Source of the DNA: an uncultured Bradyrhizobium sp.
GTDB lineage: Bacteria; Pseudomonadota; Alphaproteobacteria; Rhizobiales; Xanthobacteraceae
DNA: 64,000 nt
Direction of reading: 5' to 3'
NCBI RefSeq assembly: GCF_936943645.1
Contig: NZ_CAKZJO010000051.1
Location: 124,001 to 188,000, forward strand
This document shows positions 44,830 through 53,075 of this stretch, piece after piece. Numbering within the stretch: position 1 is the first letter of the stretch; every line of letters starts with the position of its first letter. Position numbers and translations under genes: made by a program. Under the pieces are notes generated by a model. That model did not search any database. It was not told the origin of the DNA and was given only the letters and a program-made list of their open reading frames with translations.

Positions 44830-47549
44830 TGCCGCGTTGGGCAACTCTCAATGACCTTGAGCGAAAGACCTATCGCGTAACAGTCGCATTTCTACGCACG
44901 AGATTGGAGGATGCCGCAACAGTTGAATGGGCACTGCAGGCAGGAAAACACGATCGGGTAAAGCAGGCCGCCTTGCTAGACCTACTTGATGGACTAGAAG
45001 GAACTAAAATCGGCGAACCGTGGCAAACAATCTGGCGATTGATCGAGGAAAGTTGGAAAGCGCCGCCAACAGATGATCGCTCACTTACCCAAACTTATCG
45101 CATTGCGGAGCGAATAAAAAAGGGGGAGCGATCCGGCAACATCATTGCTGATATAACTGATCTCGTTAAGCCGCGACTCAAGATAGCGATGGCTTCAAAT
45201 GCCCGCGTAAGAAAGCGCTCAGGTCAGACAAGATCAGTCGATAAAGTGTGTTCTATTAGCCTAACAAGCAGCAAGGTTCAGAACCCACATGATCTCGGCC
45301 TAAATAGAATTGAGGAACCAACGTTCCTCGTAGAGTTAGCTCATGCTCTCAGTGCGGCAACCACGTACGCACTAGATACTTCCCGGCGTTTGGGATGGGA
45401 AAACCATCAATCTTGGCGCATGGGGCAACTTCGCCGCGTCTATTACGTACCTAAAAACCAACGCGCTGAAGACGAGAGTGAGCCTGACGAGTACCTTTCA
45501 GGAATTGCCCCCTCTGTGAAGCTTTTGTATTTTGTCGTGTCGCGTCTTGTTGACCTTGATACTCCACTCGCAGTTACGTTTGTTCGACAATGGAAGCAAA
45601 GCAGTGCCGAGGTGTTCATCCGACTTTGGGCCGCAATGTCTCGCGACAAGCGCGTTACTGACGCGAGCGACGTCGCCGCATTCCTATCTTCAATGAGCGA
45701 CAAACTCTTCTGGGATCAAAACCGCGCTCCAGAGGTTGCTGAGGTTCGCGCACTACGTTTCGCAGAATTTTCCTCCGAAGACCAGAATGCCACGCTTCAA
45801 CGTTTGAGGAAGCTTCCACCTCGAACTCTTTGGCCAAAGGGCGCGGAGAAGGATCAAATTAACAGCGCCCGCAACTTTTGGCTAGCGAGAGAGCTTCGAC
45901 GTATCGAGCTTGCGGGAGGCATCCTACCAAGCCGCGAGGACAAATGGCTAAAAATGAGTTTGAACGATTTTCCCGACCTAGCACAAATGTCAAGTGTGCA
46001 CGATGGGTTTATGGGAGGGCCGTTTGTCCGATGGATCGCACCAAATCCGGATACGAAGTACAATGACTTAGTTGGATTAGAGCGACTACGAGCACTTGAA
46101 GCCGCATTGTCTTCCAGTCGTCGCGGCTGGGACGACGATCCGGCTGGACGTGCATCTCAATGGATCGGACAAGCAGAGAACCAGCATAAACTCCTAGAAG
46201 ACATAGAGTCTTTGGATGATGGAGGGACAACGTTTCTGAACGTCTGGAACAGGTTCGGCTGGGACCATTCACCAACTGGGCAAGACGATGCTGGAAAGCT
46301 TCGCGACAAGTCGATGGCCCAGCGGGTGCTATTGCAAGTCGTCAAGCTACCTGACGAGGTTCTAAGCGAGATCATCGAAGGTCTCAGTAATTGGCTTTCT
46401 CGCTGGCAAGCGCAGTTACTGACCCTCGAAGAAGGGCAAGTTGTTTGGCGAAGAGTTTGGCCTATTGCCGTCACCGCAACCAATGCAACCCAATCAGAGG
46501 AGGATCAACAGCTGAACTTGGAAACCGTGGCTAGTTCCCCTAATGGGCAACAGCCTATGGACCTTGATACACTGAACACACCCGCCGGAAAGCTCGTGGG
46601 TGTATTCTTAGAAAGATGCCCGCGCATAAAACCGAACGAAAAGCCGTTTTCGTCGGATAATTTTCTTCGCGAAATGCGCGATACAATCGTCATTGCACCG
46701 GGGCGCTCTGGCCTAATCGTCAAGCATCGTTTGATTGAACACCTGTCTTATTTTCTTCTGGCTGATGCAAGCTGGACAAAGCAATATCTCATCCCTCCGC
46801 TCATGTCAGAGCAGGACGATGCTCTGCCACTCTGGCGGGCCGTGGCGCGAAAGCTTCATTTCAAGGAGGTCTTAGAGTTTATCGGTGGGGCCATGATCGG
46901 ACGCGCCAACGATGCAAGGCTAGACCGTGAAACTCGCCAATCACTTGTTTTCAGTTTGGTCGTCGAATGTTTGCACTCATTCTACGACGACCGCTCCCCG
47001 GAGGTTCAGTACGCTCAAATTCAACAGCTCATCCGATCAATCGAAGATGAAGTTCGTTCCCACGCTGCTGGGACTATTCAGCAGTACGTTCGCGATATGT
47101 CGAGTAGCAAGCGGTCACCTCTGCCAACCCCCGAGGGTGTTTTTGAACGAGCGGCCAAGCCCTTTCTAAGGCAGGTATGGCCGCAGGAGCGATCACTCTC
47201 CACACCTGGTGTGAGCAGAGCATTGGCTGACCTGCCAGCAACAGCACGAAATGCATTTGCCGACGCGGTGAATGTTATTGAGCGGTTCTTGGTACCGTTT
47301 GAATGCTGGTCGATGATTGACTATGGCTTGTACGGCGATGAGATGGGTGAGCCAAAGCTCGCGAATATCAACGACCCTGAGAAGGCTGAGGCGTTTTTGC
47401 GCTTGCTACATTTGACCATTGGGGACGCAGAGACCTCTGTCATTCCGACAGATTTGGCTGACGCGTTGGACCAGGTCCGCCAAGTTGCGCCGCATCTTGC
47501 GGAGAGTCCCTACTTTCGCCGACTGGCTACCGCCGCGCGCCGCGTATAG
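44826..47549 (+). CDS. Large protein of unknown function coupled to the SIR2 gene
   Basis: A 907-residue protein that I do not recognise. It has no Walker A motif, no membrane segments and no signal peptide, and reads as mostly helical with many Trp/Arg/Glu-rich segments (for example WLSRWQAQLLTLEEGQVVWR and SYFLLADASWTKQYLIPPLM). Its ATG overlaps the SIR2 stop codon (ATGATGA-type junction), which indicates a complex or sensor-effector pair. SIR2 proteins with long C-terminal helical regions (for example the DUF4020-type architecture) exist as single chains; this could be a split form in which the partner detects phage and the SIR2 subunit destroys NAD. Alternative: a scaffold or toxin-neutralising partner. 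GC content is low compared with neighbours, consistent with transfer. Confidence 0.7.
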   Translation: MMPRWATLNDLERKTYRVTVAFLRTRLEDAATVEWALQAGKHDRVKQAALLDLLDGLEGTKIGEPWQTIWRLIEESWKAPPTDDRSLTQTYRIAERIKKGERSGNIIADITDLVKPRLKIAMASNARVRKRSGQTRSVDKVCSISLTSSKVQNPHDLGLNRIEEPTFLVELAHALSAATTYALDTSRRLGWENHQSWRMGQLRRVYYVPKNQRAEDESEPDEYLSGIAPSVKLLYFVVSRLVDLDTPLAVTFVRQWKQSSAEVFIRLWAAMSRDKRVTDASDVAAFLSSMSDKLFWDQNRAPEVAEVRALRFAEFSSEDQNATLQRLRKLPPRTLWPKGAEKDQINSARNFWLARELRRIELAGGILPSREDKWLKMSLNDFPDLAQMSSVHDGFMGGPFVRWIAPNPDTKYNDLVGLERLRALEAALSSSRRGWDDDPAGRASQWIGQAENQHKLLEDIESLDDGGTTFLNVWNRFGWDHSPTGQDDAGKLRDKSMAQRVLLQVVKLPDEVLSEIIEGLSNWLSRWQAQLLTLEEGQVVWRRVWPIAVTATNATQSEEDQQLNLETVASSPNGQQPMDLDTLNTPAGKLVGVFLERCPRIKPNEKPFSSDNFLREMRDTIVIAPGRSGLIVKHRLIEHLSYFLLADASWTKQYLIPPLMSEQDDALPLWRAVARKLHFKEVLEFIGGAMIGRANDARLDRETRQSLVFSLVVECLHSFYDDRSPEVQYAQIQQLIRSIEDEVRSHAAGTIQQYVRDMSSSKRSPLPTPEGVFERAAKPFLRQVWPQERSLSTPGVSRALADLPATARNAFADAVNVIERFLVPFECWSMIDYGLYGDEMGEPKLANINDPEKAEAFLRLLHLTIGDAETSVIPTDLADALDQVRQVAPHLAESPYFRRLATAARRV

Positions 47550-47588
47550 GCACAAGCAGACCTTCAAAGAGACCGGCGGTTCTGCTGA

Positions 47589-47771
47589 CTAAAACTTGAC
47601 TGACAGACCACGATCCCGGCGCCATTCACGATACTCGCCGATAGTCTTTGCACGTTTCTCTTGGTTGCGGGGCATATAGGCAAGAACAAAATTTTCGAGG
47701 TGATGAAGACCACCTCTGGCTATTGGTAACTTGTGGTCGATATGGAAGGCTGGATTACGGTGAGAGTGCAC
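47589..47771 (-). pseudogene. Remnant of an HNH endonuclease gene
   Basis: A 60-codon stretch whose product has the core of an HNH nuclease: FHIDHKLPIARGGLHHLENF, where His-Asp-His and a later Asn and His form the metal-binding site, followed by VLAYMPRNQEKRAKT. The frame begins at a GTG immediately after an in-frame TGA, and the usual N-terminal part with a CxxC zinc pair is missing in all frames upstream, so I treat it as a truncated relic rather than a working gene. It converges on the SIR2 operon, with lower GC content like the operon. Confidence 0.6.
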
Positions 47772-47845
47772 TCAATGTCACTTCCGCCGCTCCACGGTTA
47801 GCGAAACGCTCGCTGTCAGCACAATTCCAACGACCAGCCTCTCGC

Positions 47846-48178
47846 TCAAACCAGCTCCAGCCTCAGCGACCGCCCCACCATCCGCGCCGCGCGCTGCAGC
47901 GTGGCCAGGGTGACATTGCCGTCCTTCGGATCGAGCAGGCGGCCGATCTGGCTGCGCGAGGTCTTCATGCGCTGGGCCAGATTGTTGCGGGATATGTTGT
48001 TCTCCTTCATCGCCTGCTCGATCTGCCAGGCGAGCACTTCCTTGACGGCGATGGCCTCGAACTCGTCGCGCTTGCCTTCCTCCCCGAGGAAGTCATCGAG
48101 CGTGGTGAGCTTGGCGGTGGAACGAACGGCCTTCTTCTTCGTCACGGTCTTCTTGCCGGCCATATAGGCCTCCTTCAT
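47846..48178 (-). CDS. HTH antitoxin (HigA/XRE type)
   Basis: A 110-residue protein with a lysine-rich N-terminus and an XRE helix-turn-helix in the C-terminal half (MKENNISRNNLAQRMKTSRS, then QIGRLLDPKDGNVTL). It overlaps the preceding toxin-like gene by 4 bases, in the toxin-first order typical of higBA. It should neutralise the toxin and repress the operon. Confidence 0.85.
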   Translation of the reverse strand: MKEAYMAGKKTVTKKKAVRSTAKLTTLDDFLGEEGKRDEFEAIAVKEVLAWQIEQAMKENNISRNNLAQRMKTSRSQIGRLLDPKDGNVTLATLQRAARMVGRSLRLELV

Positions 48179-48528
48179 CTCTCGAACTCACGACTTCTGC
48201 GGCGCGCAAGGGCCAAGTCGTCCGGCGGGGTTCTCTGGGTCTTCTTGATGAACCCGTGGAGGACCAAAATGCGGCCCTGCTGCACGCTGAACAGGACGCG
48301 GGCGATCCGGTTGCTCGGCAACGACGTGCGCACCTCCCATAAGCCGTCGCCCAGTGCGCGGCAAAGCGGCATGCCCACGGGCCACCGGTATTGAACACGC
48401 ATGAGGTCGAGACCCACGGCCCGGCGATCGGCTTCGTCCAAACTTCGCAACCAGTCCCGCACGACCTCGGCCCCGCCCTGCGTGCGGTAAAACACGACGA
48501 GTACCTTGCGAGGGCCGCTACCCGCCAT
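48175..48528 (-). CDS. RelE/HigB-type toxin (phage Gp49-like family)
   Basis: A 117-residue small basic protein of the HigB-like, phage-derived Gp49 family of mRNA interferases, with the segment GAEVVRDWLRSLDEADRRAV near the N-terminus, LWEVRTSLPSNRIARVLFSV in the middle and LVLHGFIKKTQRTPPDDLAL at the C-terminus. The last segment (HGFxKKTQxTP) is the family's signature. It precedes and overlaps the XRE antitoxin gene. Expected action is ribosome-dependent mRNA cleavage. GC content is high like the main chromosome, so this pair is not clearly part of the low-GC segment. Confidence 0.88.
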   Translation of the reverse strand: MAGSGPRKVLVVFYRTQGGAEVVRDWLRSLDEADRRAVGLDLMRVQYRWPVGMPLCRALGDGLWEVRTSLPSNRIARVLFSVQQGRILVLHGFIKKTQRTPPDDLALARRRSREFER

Positions 48529-48674
48529 TTCTGTCCCTTACAATGAACATGTACCATATAATGTCCACCCCCTGCAAGGACAGCACTACCCTGCGCACCC
48601 GGATCCCTAATCCGTGCTAACGCGCGGAACGATTTGGGGGCGGCGCGGATTCGTCCCGGCGAGGAGCGATCTCG

Positions 48675-48944
48675 ATGCTGATGACCAGGGACAGACGGCC
48701 GGCGATCCGCACGCTGCGTGGATGGGCGCTCAGCGTGCTGCAGGACGCCGGCGCCATCCACGAATGCGAGGAGCATGGCTGGGCAAAGGACCGGGCCGAT
48801 CCTCACGGTCGCGCACGCGCCATCGATCTCGCCCGCGAGGAGCCGCCGGCCGGGGTTTCTCCCGATGAGGCGACCGCGGAGATACGCGACGTCCTCGATT
48901 CCATCGGAGACAGATGTCCGGAATGCCCGGACGGAGATTGCTGA
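48675..48944 (+). CDS. Small acidic protein of unknown function
   Basis: An 89-residue acidic protein (MLMTRDRRPAIRTLRGWALS...), with a central ECEEHGWAKDRADPHGRARA and a CPECPDGDC cysteine-rich end that could bind a metal. GGAG lies about 10 bases upstream of ATG 48675; ATG 48681 is also possible. It faces the Ku-associated gene at 48991 (convergent). Similar short proteins recur in Bradyrhizobium, but I cannot assign a function. Confidence 0.6.
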   Translation: MLMTRDRRPAIRTLRGWALSVLQDAGAIHECEEHGWAKDRADPHGRARAIDLAREEPPAGVSPDEATAEIRDVLDSIGDRCPECPDGDC

Positions 48945-48990
48945 CGCGGCACCGATCGCGATATCCGAGCCGCCGGCTTCCATTCGATCA

Positions 48991-49335
48991 CTAGTCCTTG
49001 GCGGCCCCTCTCCGCCGCTGCACCTCGGCGTACCATTCGGCGTAGGGCGTGTTCTTCGCCATGTGCCGGTTGAGGTCCGGGGCGCCGTCCGGCCACCATA
49101 CCGGGCCGCGCTCGCCGAGGGCGCGCTTCGCGTCGTCGACCGCGCGATGGCCCGCCGCTTCGGCCTCCGCATCGGCGGCCGCCTTGGCATCGCGGACCGC
49201 GCGCCGCGCCGTCATCAGGCGCTTGACCAGTTCCGACCTTTCCCGCTCGCCCAGATGCGGGTTCGCCATCCGCCACAGCCGTCCGCGCACGACGAAGTAT
49301 CGACCGTCCGGCGTGACCGGATGTTTCACGCTCAA
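48991..49335 (-). CDS. Small protein coupled to Ku
   Basis: A 114-residue protein that I do not recognise as an enzyme. The N-terminus reads as beta strands (DGRYFVVRGRLWRMANPHLG), then come a lysine/alanine/arginine-rich helix (LMTARRAVRDAKAAADAEAE) and a tail with WWPDGAPDLNRHMAKNTPYA. Its start overlaps the stop of the Ku gene by 4 bases, so both are translated from the same message. The positively charged helix and its coupling suggest an accessory role in non-homologous end joining. Its conservation as a Ku neighbour should be tested. Confidence 0.7.
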   Translation of the reverse strand: MSVKHPVTPDGRYFVVRGRLWRMANPHLGERERSELVKRLMTARRAVRDAKAAADAEAEAAGHRAVDDAKRALGERGPVWWPDGAPDLNRHMAKNTPYAEWYAEVQRRRGAAKD

Positions 49336-50282
49336 GCCGATTTCCGCCGCGCTCCCGTCGCCGGCTTTTTCGCCGCCGCTTCCTTCGCTTGCTTCTTGCC
49401 CGCGATCGGCATCAGCATCTCCTTCTGGCCGGCCGCCGCCTTCCTTGGCTTCTTCGCCGGCTTGCCGGCCTTCGCAGGCGCGGCCTCCTGCTTGAGTTCT
49501 TTCCCGGCCTCCTTGCCGACGCTGCGTCGCAGCGCCTCCATGAGGTCGACGACGTTCTCGCCCTTCGGCCGCTCCTTCGGCCGGATCACCTTGCCGGCGC
49601 GCTTTTCGTTGATCAGCTCGACCAGCGCGCTCTCGTAATGGTCCTCGAACTTCTCGGGCTCGAAGCGTCCGGCCTTCTGGTTGACGATGTGCCGGGCGAG
49701 ATCGAGCATGTCCTTCGTGACCTTCACGTCCTGGATGTCGTCAAAATAGTCCTGCTCGCTGCGCACCTCGTAGGGGTAGCGCAGAAGCGTGCCGACGAGG
49801 CCCTTGTCCATCGGCTCCAGCGCGATGATGTGCTCGCGGTTGGTCAGGACCACCCGCCCGATCGCGACCTTGTCCATCTCGCGGATGGTCTCGCGGATCA
49901 CCGCGAAGGCGTCATGGCCGACCTTGCCGTCGGGGCGGATGTAATAGGGACGGATCAGGTAGCGCGGGTCGATGTCCGACCTTGCGACGAACTCGTCGAT
50001 CTCGATGGTGCGCGTGGACTCCAGCGCGATCTCCTCGAGCTCTTCCTTGGACACCTCGATGTACTGGCCCTTGTCCAGCTCATAGCCCTTGACGATGTCC
50101 TCGTTCGGCACCTCGTCGCCGGTCTCGGCGTCCACCTTCAGATATTTGACGCGGTGGCCGGTCTGCCGGTTGAGCTGGTTGAACGAGATCTTCTCGCTTT
50201 CGGACGTGGCCGGAAAGAGCGCCACCGGACAGGTGACGAGCGACAGTCTCAGGAAGCCTTTCCAATTGGCGCGCGGGGCCAT
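49332..50282 (-). CDS. ku: Non-homologous end joining protein Ku
   Basis: A 316-residue homodimeric DNA-end-binding protein. The Ku core starts NWKGFLRLSLVTCPVALFPA and contains VKYLKVDAETGDEVPNEDIV, EPMDKGLVGTLLRYPYEVRS, and the end of the core MLDLARHIVNQKAGRFEPEK. The last about 65 residues are a Lys/Ala-rich tail typical of rhizobial Ku, which contributes to DNA bridging. LigD, the ligase partner, is not in the window. The gene is the first of a pair with the 114-residue gene. Confidence 0.95.
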   Translation of the reverse strand: MAPRANWKGFLRLSLVTCPVALFPATSESEKISFNQLNRQTGHRVKYLKVDAETGDEVPNEDIVKGYELDKGQYIEVSKEELEEIALESTRTIEIDEFVARSDIDPRYLIRPYYIRPDGKVGHDAFAVIRETIREMDKVAIGRVVLTNREHIIALEPMDKGLVGTLLRYPYEVRSEQDYFDDIQDVKVTKDMLDLARHIVNQKAGRFEPEKFEDHYESALVELINEKRAGKVIRPKERPKGENVVDLMEALRRSVGKEAGKELKQEAAPAKAGKPAKKPRKAAAGQKEMLMPIAGKKQAKEAAAKKPATGARRKSA

Positions 50283-50428
50283 TTACGCAGAACTCCGGTT
50301 CGAGGCGGCTTGGACTCAAGACGAACGGCCGGCCCGGGTTCCGACATGGCCTGTGAAGAAAAGTGCGATTTTGGCATCTTTGCATCTTGTGCCCTTACCG
50401 CAGACTTGTCCGCCAGCCAGGCCCGGCA

Positions 50429-50797
50429 TCAATCGGGACAAAGCAACCATCCGTCGATGAGCTCGCGGACGAGGCGGCGATCGTGATCGAGGTCCGTCGA
50501 GCGATACTGGGTGATATCCCTGCTGACCAGGGAATCGGCAACGCGCGCACCGGATGCGGTTCGTTCCAGGCGAAGCGCAAATATCATGTACCTGGTCCAG
50601 CTCCGGCAGAAATACACCCAGTCGCCGTCGCAGCAGACGGACCACTTCTGCTCCATCTCGTCTGGCTGGAAGCCGCGCAGGATCCGTTCATGCTCGGCGG
50701 GAGTAAAGTCGGCCTGGAAGCCGAGCGGCTCGATCTCAGCGGGCGGACGACAGTGCTCGCAGGGCCGACCGGTCGATATGGAGCAAGTCATCGTCAT
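50429..50797 (-). CDS. Protein of unknown function with a W..Y-x-RSWT motif
   Basis: A 122-residue cytoplasmic protein. The middle has QKWSVCCDGDWVYFCRSWTR then YMIFALRLERTASGARVADS, a pattern (KW...W/YF-RSWT) seen in small conserved bacterial proteins of unknown role and in some fused domains. A CEHC pair near residue 15 could bind zinc with later cysteines. It begins 84 bases from an 18-base perfect palindrome at 50881-50898. No operon partner. Confidence 0.55.
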   Translation of the reverse strand: MTMTCSISTGRPCEHCRPPAEIEPLGFQADFTPAEHERILRGFQPDEMEQKWSVCCDGDWVYFCRSWTRYMIFALRLERTASGARVADSLVSRDITQYRSTDLDHDRRLVRELIDGWLLCPD

Positions 50798-50880
50798 CTC
50801 CTGCTGCGGATTGCGGGCGACGTCGGCGCTCTACCGGGCGGGCTTGCATCGGATCATTCATTGACGGCGGCCGGATCAAC

Positions 50881-50898
50881 ATGACCCATATGGGTCAT
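50881..50898. promoter_or_regulatory. Perfect 18-base palindrome
   Basis: ATGACCCATATGGGTCAT reads the same on both strands. It lies in the 282-base gap between divergent genes (minus-strand gene starting 50797, plus-strand gene at 51080), so it is a strong operator candidate. The regulator is not known. Confidence 0.6.
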
Positions 50899-51079
50899 TC
50901 AAAGCTCGATTATCTTCGCCCCAATATATTGCCCATCGCCTCGCAGGCCCCGCAAGTATCATGTCAGCTACGACACGAGATTGATCACCTGGGATTGCCG
51001 AGGTTTGCGCCTCACCCCGCCTTGCCAGTCCGCACCGCCCCGCTATTCTGACCGCATTGCCTCAACCAAGGACATTTCC

Positions 51080-52198
51080 ATGCGCGTCCACGCCTGCTGC
51101 CTCATTCTCGCCGTCGCCGCCTGCCTCGCCCCAGCGACGGCCCGCGCAGCCAAGCGCTGTCCGCCGGACTTCAGCGTGGAGAACCGTCTGGACGCCGAGC
51201 AGAAGGCCGCCCTCAATCTCAACGCCCGCGAGCGCGCCGCCATCGAGGACCTGAAATACGCCACCATGGCGCCGATCAGGGAGAAGTTCGACAAACGGGA
51301 GATTGATCGCGACGAGTACAATCGCCTCACCAAACAGCGGGACGACGCGCTCGACTGCATCGACGCCGACAACAATCTGAAGGATCAGCAGGCCTACTAC
51401 ACCGAGCAGACCAAGCTGATCGAGGCCGGTTGCCAAAAGCCCCCCGTCGACAAGATGTATGTCGGCTGGCTGAAGGAAGGCGAGGCGCGCAAGGCCAAGG
51501 CCTGCGCAAAGGCGGATCTCGAATATCTGGCGCAGACGGTCAAGCAGCTGAAGGAGATCCAGGCCGACAAGCTCGCCAAGGAGGAGAAGTCCACCCCGGC
51601 CGTCAAGACCGTCGATGCCAGCCAGAAGAACGCCCCGTTCTGCGATCAGATCCGCGCCGTGACGGGCCACGCGCCAAACCTGTTCGCCGCCATCACGAAG
51701 GAAAAGAAGGAGACTTGGTTCATCGAACCGGGCACGCTCGGCAGCAAGGGCATCAAGATCAGCGACATGGTCGCGATCGACGAATACGCCACGCCGATCA
51801 CCGTCTCCCAGGACTTTCTCGCATCCAAGCCGGAATGCGCCATCAAGGTCGGCACCGACAAGGACATCACAGTTCGCATCGTGCCGACCTATGCCTGCGA
51901 CTGGCGATACGACAAGACCAACCGCCGCGAGCTCGAGGAGCGCACGGACAGGCTGCTCAATCTCGTCCGCGGCTGCTTCGGGTCAGTGAAGGAAGACGGC
52001 GAGTTCTATCGGCATCAGTTCATCGGCGACGGGACGGTCAACGTCTCGGGAGATCTCCATTATGGCGAGGGCAAGCCATCCCGCATCTATCTGGAGATTG
52101 CCAAGCATACGCCGGACGAAGACCGGGCCTGCATCAACTATGGCTTCCAGCACAAGGAGCAGGACAAGAAGCTCTGCATGTCCCGGCTGAAGCCGTGA
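51080..52198 (+). CDS. Secreted protein of unknown function
   Basis: A 372-residue exported protein. A signal peptide covers residues 1-23 (CLILAVAACLAPATARAAKR). The next 150 residues are charged and helical (coiled-coil prone, IREKFDKREIDRDEYNRLTK), and the C-terminal half has strand-like segments with several cysteines (CAIKVGTDKDITV; CDWRYD; CFGSVK; CINYGF), consistent with disulfide-bonded periplasmic protein. ATG 51080 starts the signal peptide; the frame is open back to 50981. No recognised domain or operon partner. Confidence 0.7.
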   Translation: MRVHACCLILAVAACLAPATARAAKRCPPDFSVENRLDAEQKAALNLNARERAAIEDLKYATMAPIREKFDKREIDRDEYNRLTKQRDDALDCIDADNNLKDQQAYYTEQTKLIEAGCQKPPVDKMYVGWLKEGEARKAKACAKADLEYLAQTVKQLKEIQADKLAKEEKSTPAVKTVDASQKNAPFCDQIRAVTGHAPNLFAAITKEKKETWFIEPGTLGSKGIKISDMVAIDEYATPITVSQDFLASKPECAIKVGTDKDITVRIVPTYACDWRYDKTNRRELEERTDRLLNLVRGCFGSVKEDGEFYRHQFIGDGTVNVSGDLHYGEGKPSRIYLEIAKHTPDEDRACINYGFQHKEQDKKLCMSRLKP

Positions 52199-52309
52199 AG
52201 GGGCTCGGCGAAATGCATTATTTCGCATGCGAAGCTTCATCCGATTGGATGACGCGGGGCACGGCCGCTATGCTATCCTCCGCCCGGAAAGCAGTCACGG
52301 AGACACCCC

Positions 52310-52678
52310 ATGCCCATCAGCGTCAAGCAAATGATCGAAGCCGCCAACGCGGCCGTCCCCAAGATCACCTCGGACCAGGCCGCCGAGATGATCAGAAGCG
52401 GCAACGCGCTGGTCGTCGACGTGCGCGACGCGCCCGAGATCGCCGCCAGCGGCAAGATCGCCGGCGCCGTGCACGTCTCGCGCGGGATGCTGGAGTTTCG
52501 CGCCGACCCGGAGCTGCCCTCCCACGACAAGGCGTTCGACAAGAGCAAGAGCGTCATTCTCTACTGCGCGTCCGGCGGCCGCTCGGCGCTGGCCGGCAAG
52601 CTCTTGAAGGATATGGGCTACGAGAAGGTCTACAATCTCGGCGGCTTCAAGGACTGGACGGGCGCAGTCGAGAAGTAG
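52310..52678 (+). CDS. Rhodanese-like sulfurtransferase
   Basis: A 122-residue single rhodanese domain. The active-site loop is LYCASGGRSALAGKLL (catalytic Cys in CASGGRS), and the structural VVDVRDAPEIAASGKIAGAV segment is near residue 35. Short single-domain rhodaneses transfer sulfane sulfur or act as stress proteins. Cytoplasmic; no partner gene nearby. Confidence 0.92.
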   Translation: MPISVKQMIEAANAAVPKITSDQAAEMIRSGNALVVDVRDAPEIAASGKIAGAVHVSRGMLEFRADPELPSHDKAFDKSKSVILYCASGGRSALAGKLLKDMGYEKVYNLGGFKDWTGAVEK

Positions 52679-52717
52679 CTCGGCCCGGACGGCGCGACTG
52701 AGATCTCGCCCGCGGTG

Positions 52718-52760
52718 CATCCTTCGAGACGCCCGCCTGCGGCGGGCCCTCAGGATGAGG
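52718..52760. repeat. Dispersed palindrome (CATCCTTCGAGACGCCC type)
   Basis: A 43-base element. Outer arms CATCCTTCGAG and the right-hand CTCAGGATG pair imperfectly, around an inner hairpin GCCCGCC-TGC-GGCGGGC. A similar element is common in Bradyrhizobium intergenic regions. It is in the region between the rhodanese gene and the broken small gene. Confidence 0.75.
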
Positions 52761-52883
52761 TCCTCGTCTCGCGGCGGGGTCATACCCGGCCTGGAGCCTT
52801 TCGACCGGGACGTCATCGTCGAGGCAACGATTGGCCTCGTCGCGTGTTGTTCCCGGGGAGAGAGGAATTTAGCGAGGCGCGCC

Positions 52884-53075
52884 ATGACCTAGCCTAACGC
52901 GAAGGATGCCGGACTGACACCCGACGACTTCCCGCTCGAGGCCGACAAGGACAAGCTCAGGACGCACAAGGGAGAGCCGGTGGCCTCGGCGGAGTCCGCA
53001 GAGATCGCGGACGAGCTGGCCGATCGGCTGAACGAGCAAGCTCACCGGGAAGAGCAGGATCGCTGGTCGGCGTGA
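52884..53075 (+). pseudogene. Small gene interrupted by a stop at codon 3
   Basis: The frame begins ATG ACC TAG and then reads through 60 sense codons as PNAKDAGLTPDDFPLEADKD, ending in RLNEQAHREEQDRWSA and TGA at 53073. The acidic product resembles small proteins seen in related genomes, and only a TAG where a glutamine (CAG) or similar codon would be expected breaks it. A single-base change could explain the loss. Initiation further downstream at a non-ATG codon, or a sequencing error, cannot be ruled out. Function unknown. Confidence 0.6.

Noticed and set aside
47521..48600. Attachment-site repeat of the tRNA 3' end on the right side of the low-GC segment
   Set aside because: I scanned for GGTTCGAGTCCTGCC and GGGCCCACCA and saw no second copy, so no att pair is reported.
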